A stretch of DNA of 20,181 nt from Terfezia claveryi (taxonomy: Eukaryota; Ascomycota; Pezizomycetes; Pezizales; Pezizaceae): contig WHUX01000540.1 of assembly GCA_015179025.1 (NCBI GenBank), positions 1 to 20,181 on the forward strand, written 5' to 3'. The notes under the pieces are model-generated. The model had not been told where the DNA came from, did no database searches, and was given only the letters and a program-made list of their open reading frames with translations. The position numbers were made by a program, and so were the translations under genes. This document shows positions 17,075-20,181 of this stretch, piece by piece (the stretch's first letter is position 1; every line of letters starts with the position of its first letter).

Positions 17075-17216
17075 GTCATGTGGCTATAGTAATGAGTCAC
17101 ACGCCATAAACGATGGTCATGTGGCCATAGTAATGAGTCATACGCCATAAACGATGGTCATGTGGCCATAGTTATGAGTCACACGCCTTAAACAGAGGTC
17201 ACGCGGCCATAATGAG
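17075..17216 (-). repeat. U3 tandem repeat, three full units (LTR of B)
   Basis: Three full units about 41 bp apart plus the degenerate one. The TGACTCA cores, read on minus, are at 17175-17181, 17134-17140 and 17093-17099. Units differ by single bases, so they did not all arise in one very recent event. Confidence 0.9.
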
Positions 17217-17411
17217 GGTGTCTTCATATGGCAAGTGCCATGGAACTTCCCATGGCAGATTCCACGTGCTATGGACGCTTATAAACAATAGGAGGTGGTA
17301 GAAGGCTAGTCCTTCAACCGAGAGGCTTAGTTACATAACATAGTAGTAATATAGGAAATACAAAAGAATATAATCAATTATATAAGCAATGAGATAACGT
17401 TCTCCATTACA

Positions 17412-17657
17412 CTTCCCCACATAGAAGGATTTCCTATCCTTACTTCCTTCGCTCTGCCATATTGGTTTCCATACGTCCTAAGATTTGATGCATTGTTAAT
17501 ACATTAGCATTAACATGAATATCCTTAGTGTTTCCTTGACTCATGATTCTTTCTCGTTCTTGTTGGATGAGAGCTCGGGTCTCATCTCTGGTTCATGGTC
17601 CTTGTTTTCCTTTAGTCCTTCGACGTCTCTTGAATGTATCTTCCATGCTTCGGTCGT
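17412..17657 (-). pseudogene. Integrase tail and polypurine run, element B
   Basis: Matches A 11723-11968. Right after the chromodomain B has TAG where A has TGG. Further on, B has an intact CAA where A has TAA, but TGA where the frame calls for CGA. The helical segment RALIQQERERIMSQGNTKD leads to a stop shortly before the LTR. The purine-rich GTGGGGAAG (17412-17420 on plus as its complement) is the likely plus-strand primer. Confidence 0.55.
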
Positions 17658-18374
17658 CTAGAAGTCTTGAAGAATTTCGGTAGTGATATCCTTGGCGTTT
17701 ACCCAGGAATCATATTTAGGAGTGTATCCTAGCCATCTGACCTTATATTGTCTTTCTCCAGTTCGAGGAGCTGTTCTGAATTCTAATACCTTTTCAACTT
17801 CATAACGATCTTCTTGAATTGGTCCTGGTTCCTGAGATTGTCTGTGAGGGAACTGGGTAGGATCGTTTTTATAGTAGGGTTTAAGTTTGCTGATATGAAA
17901 AGTATTATATATGAGGTGGAGGTCAGGTTGACTGGATAGGTCTAGGCTATAGTTATTACGTTTCCGATTACTAGAAATAATGGGAAATGGGCCTAGCCAT
18001 TTTGGTTTGAGCTTGGGTGAAACATTCGATAGGTTGATATTTTCTGAGGAAAGCATAACTTGTTGTCCGACTGAAAATTTGGCTGTATTGGGTAGTCGTT
18101 TGTTCGCTTGAGATGCTTGAGTCTTCTTGGCATCATATAGGTTTTTAGATGTTACCTCATGACGTTCATTTGCGGGTACATATGCATTAATGGGGTATGG
18201 AAGTATCGATACGCCAAGATGTGCATTAAATCCAAATAGTGTGGAAAAGGGACTATTCTGTCTAGCGGCGTTATACCTAGAGTTAAGTTTCAACTGTATC
18301 TCTGGTAGTTTCTGTAGCCAATCAAATCCTTCGATTTTACAGGCTCTTGCTACTTGTAGAATTTCTTTGTTCAC
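17658..18374 (-). pseudogene. Integrase C-terminal part with GPY/F and chromodomain, element B
   Basis: The longest uninterrupted pol piece in the window, 238 codons. It begins just after the catalytic Glu motif (ADGQSEIVNK, partly upstream of the Met), continues through LPEIQLKLNSRYNAARQNSP, the GPY/F module (KPKWLGPFPIISS) and the HISKLKPYY region, and ends in a chromodomain at residues 190-238 (17658-17807) with the Tyr, Trp and Tyr cage residues present. A TAG follows directly. It gives the clean reference for the broken equivalent in A. Upstream the catalytic core is frameshifted. Confidence 0.93.
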
Positions 18375-19140
18375 AATTTCCGATTGTCCGTCTGCAGTGG
18401 ATGATATGCGGTGGACGGTTCCAACTTGATTCCTTTATTCCTAGCCCAATCTTGAAAGTGCGTTGACATAAAAAGAGTGTCGCAGTCAAAAACAATACAG
18501 AAAGGGTATCCCATAGTCGGGACTACATGAGTATCAAAGTAGCAGTACATTGTTCTGCTGTGAAATTATCTAGACAGAATAAGAAACTTGAATCCTGATT
18601 GTCTATCGACAATCGTCCAAAGTCGTGAAATACAAACTATATGATCTTCTTCAACAGGAATATTCAGGTACAAAATTGAACACTTAGTAAACACAGGTGC
18701 TAACTTAAGAAAATCCATCGATATGTCAGTCCATGGCCTGCTTGGTACATGTAATGGGGTTACGAGTCCAAGTGGCGCCTTGTTGGAATACTTTGTCCGT
18801 TGACAAGTATCACAACTTCTGATATAGTCCTTAGTTGGTTCTGCAAAGGACTGGCAATCATATCGGTCAGTAAGATATTTCATCGTTTTTTCAATGCCCC
18901 ATGAGCGGTTGCTTCATGTGCGTCTTTAATAACCAATTCGAGATAGTTCTTACCTTCGATGTTAAAGGTAGAGGGCAAGACTAGTCTCCATTGTCCTTGT
19001 CGGTTCTTGACATACAAAAATCCGTCTTTTCTTCTATGATCCTTACGATTCACAAAGGTATCATAATAGTTCTTCCAGATAGGACATACTCTCATGCATG
19101 ATTGATATGCGGCTTTCATACCTGTTCCTTGGTCAAGCCA
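18375..19140 (-). pseudogene. Integrase N-terminal and catalytic core, element B (broken)
   Basis: 19119-18880 encodes the N-terminal extension and the first zinc-binding His residues (HEATAHG). A missing base beside them shifts the frame. 18883-18566 then gives RSCDTCQRTK and DISMDFLK with the first catalytic Asp, ending in a TAA after the missing PVS/PLS position. The second Asp region at about 18475-18500 reads FDCDTLF where A has FDRDTLF, an Arg-to-Cys change that is CGC to TGC. A base is missing beside ADGQSE near 18395. The core has its acids but no continuous frame. Confidence 0.9.
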
Positions 19141-20181
19141 GTGTGTGATGAAGTAGTCCTTGTCGTCTTCAATCCGTCGCTGATGTGCTTCTCTTCAATG
19201 AGCTTGTTGAGGGTCGGTTCGATCCTTGTGTTGAAGTCATTGATGTGGGTTTCTTCTCCTTGCATGTAGAAGCATTATGTCCTGAAACTTACAGAAATCA
19301 CAACGCTGTCTGGAGGTCTTAGTTCTTGAATGAAAGAGGGTAGATCTTCGTCAATGGCTACTCCTTTTTAGAACGAGTGTGACGGCGGCGGTGTTGATTG
19401 GAATTGCATTACTGCTGCTAGCAGTTGCAGCTGGTTGTTGAGGTGCATTCCATGGTTGTTGTGGGGCAACAGGAGTATTCAGATCTCCTGTTCCATTTGT
19501 CGGTTGGTCATCTGTTCGGTAGGGTTACTGAACTGAATGCTGGGTTGGAGAGTGGGTTGTGTCGGCTTGTTGGCAATCCATCTTTTTGCCCATTCTCCGA
19601 TTTCCTGGATAGCTTCTTCGCGGCTGAGAGCTGGTGGAGGTGGATAAGCTGGCGTTTGTTGTACTGGTGCTAGTTCCTTTTGAGGCTCATTTGCGGCTAG
19701 GATATACGCAATACGAGTCGTAAGGAATTCCTTCTCCTTCTTAAGAACTGAGGCTGTCAGGTCACAGTTCAAACTGCCATGCCGTGGTGGTTGCAAATTG
19801 CACATGTTTCACGGTGAACATGCGGTTGTTCATGGCGTGGGAGCTGCCATGAACTGGACAGTAAAAATCGTGGCAAAAGGACCAGTACATCCTTTTGTGT
19901 TGTTGCCAATTGCTATGAGCCAGGTCGATAGCAATTTCTTTCGCTTCTTCAGGAGCGAGGGTATTTTGTTGTGCGTTTTCAGAAGATGGAGGCCTATATC
20001 TTAGTCCAAGAACTGTTAAGGGTTTGTTCTTTTTATATTGGTACGCGATCATACCCGCTGAAAACTTCTTCTGGTATGGTGGATAGAGTCTCATTGTCTG
20101 AGGACTCTTCTTCCTTCATCATGTCATATTCGCTTTCTTCATCCTGGATGCCCTCGAAGTATGGACAGAAGATATGGTGTA
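19141..20181 (-). pseudogene. Accessory Cys/His-rich module, element B (partial)
   Basis: Same module and position as in A. From the right edge: the end of cluster I (HIFCPYFEG), the acidic run, then an open frame 20094-19762 with LTVLGLRYRPPSS, EEAKEIAIDLAHSNWQQHKR and the full cluster II (WSFCHDFYCPVHGSSH, i.e. C-x4-C-x2-H-x3-H). 19805-19479 gives SLNCDLTASVLKKEKEFL, a Pro-rich linker and REEAIQEIGEWAKRW. Knuckle 1 (19764-19804) and knuckle 2 (19262-19302) are both present, each one base short. That two copies keep the same cysteines and histidines while losing different bases argues that the module was coding in their common source. Confidence 0.78.

Larger units (their letters stand above)
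16693..17411 (-). repeat. 3' LTR of element B
   Basis: 719 bp, with TGTAATG/CATTACA ends, inverted relative to A's LTRs. It carries three full U3 repeat units, the TATA box at 16988-16995, the palindrome and the U5 hairpins. A local difference downstream of the TATA box (repeated GAAA units, read on minus, near 16955-16965) marks it from both LTRs of A. The inner edge is preceded on minus by GTGGGGAAG. Confidence 0.95.
16693..20181 (-). mobile_element. Element B: second copy of the element A family, 3' half
   Basis: Minus-strand copy of A's family, matching A from about 9205 to 12638. It covers the 3' LTR, integrase tail, chromodomain, integrase and most of the accessory module, and runs off the right edge in cluster I of the module. 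It sits inside LTR-C, so it inserted after element C. It differs from A by scattered transitions and private single-base gaps, and by three full U3 repeat units instead of two. Together with A it makes an inverted pair. Confidence 0.93.

Noticed and set aside
1..20181. Search for tRNA, rRNA, CRISPR arrays, bacterial operons or host genes with introns
   Set aside because: No cloverleaf, rRNA block, regular spacer-repeat array or non-transposon protein family could be recognised by eye on either strand.

Overview
The window looks like a repeat-filled, gene-poor stretch of a filamentous fungal genome. I see no intact host gene, rRNA, tRNA or CRISPR array. Nearly everything recognisable is Ty3/Gypsy (Metaviridae) LTR retrotransposon sequence, including two copies of one chromodomain-bearing family (chromovirus). 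The integrase chromodomain, and RNase H/linker motifs in the first remnant such as YDKEL, EEWRP and QVVLKPENL, are typical of fungal elements. I cannot fix the lineage further: the 1-1500 remnant looks ascomycete-type to me, while the protease/RT of the main element resembles families I associate with basidiomycetes.

Layout: (1) 1-1500, minus strand, the 3' part of a Gypsy pol (RT thumb, RNase H, integrase; 'element D'). (2) 1508-1958, a possible LTR remnant. (3) 1959-3281, no recognisable gene. (4) 3282-3720, an LTR-like repeat on plus ('LTR-C'). (5) 3766-12638, a complete but coding-defective element on plus ('element A'): 637-bp 5' LTR, leader, gag, protease, RT, RNase H, an unusual Cys/His-rich module, integrase with chromodomain, and a 670-bp 3' LTR. 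(6) 12639-16692, minus strand, an older degenerate Gypsy element ('element C': LTR, gag, protease, RT up to the YIDD region). (7) 16693-20181, minus strand, the 3' half of a second copy of A's family ('element B'), inserted in the LTR of C and running off the right edge.

A and B converge on C and form an inverted pair of about 3.4 kb separated by about 4 kb. Comparing them shows which parts of the family are conserved. A roughly 420-residue module between RNase H and integrase carries two CCHC zinc-knuckle motifs (C-x2-C-x4-H-x4-C) plus two other Cys/His clusters, separate from the normal Gag zinc knuckle. The U3 region of the three LTRs carries a ~40-bp tandem unit in one, two or three full copies, each with a TGACTCA (AP-1/Gcn4-type) core.

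No pol reading frame is intact in any copy. Breaks are mostly private single-base deletions plus stop codons that fit C-to-T or G-to-A transitions. A's two LTRs are nearly identical, which fits poorly with such damaged genes. Either the element was mobilised in trans or inactivated after insertion, or the assembly still carries single-base errors.
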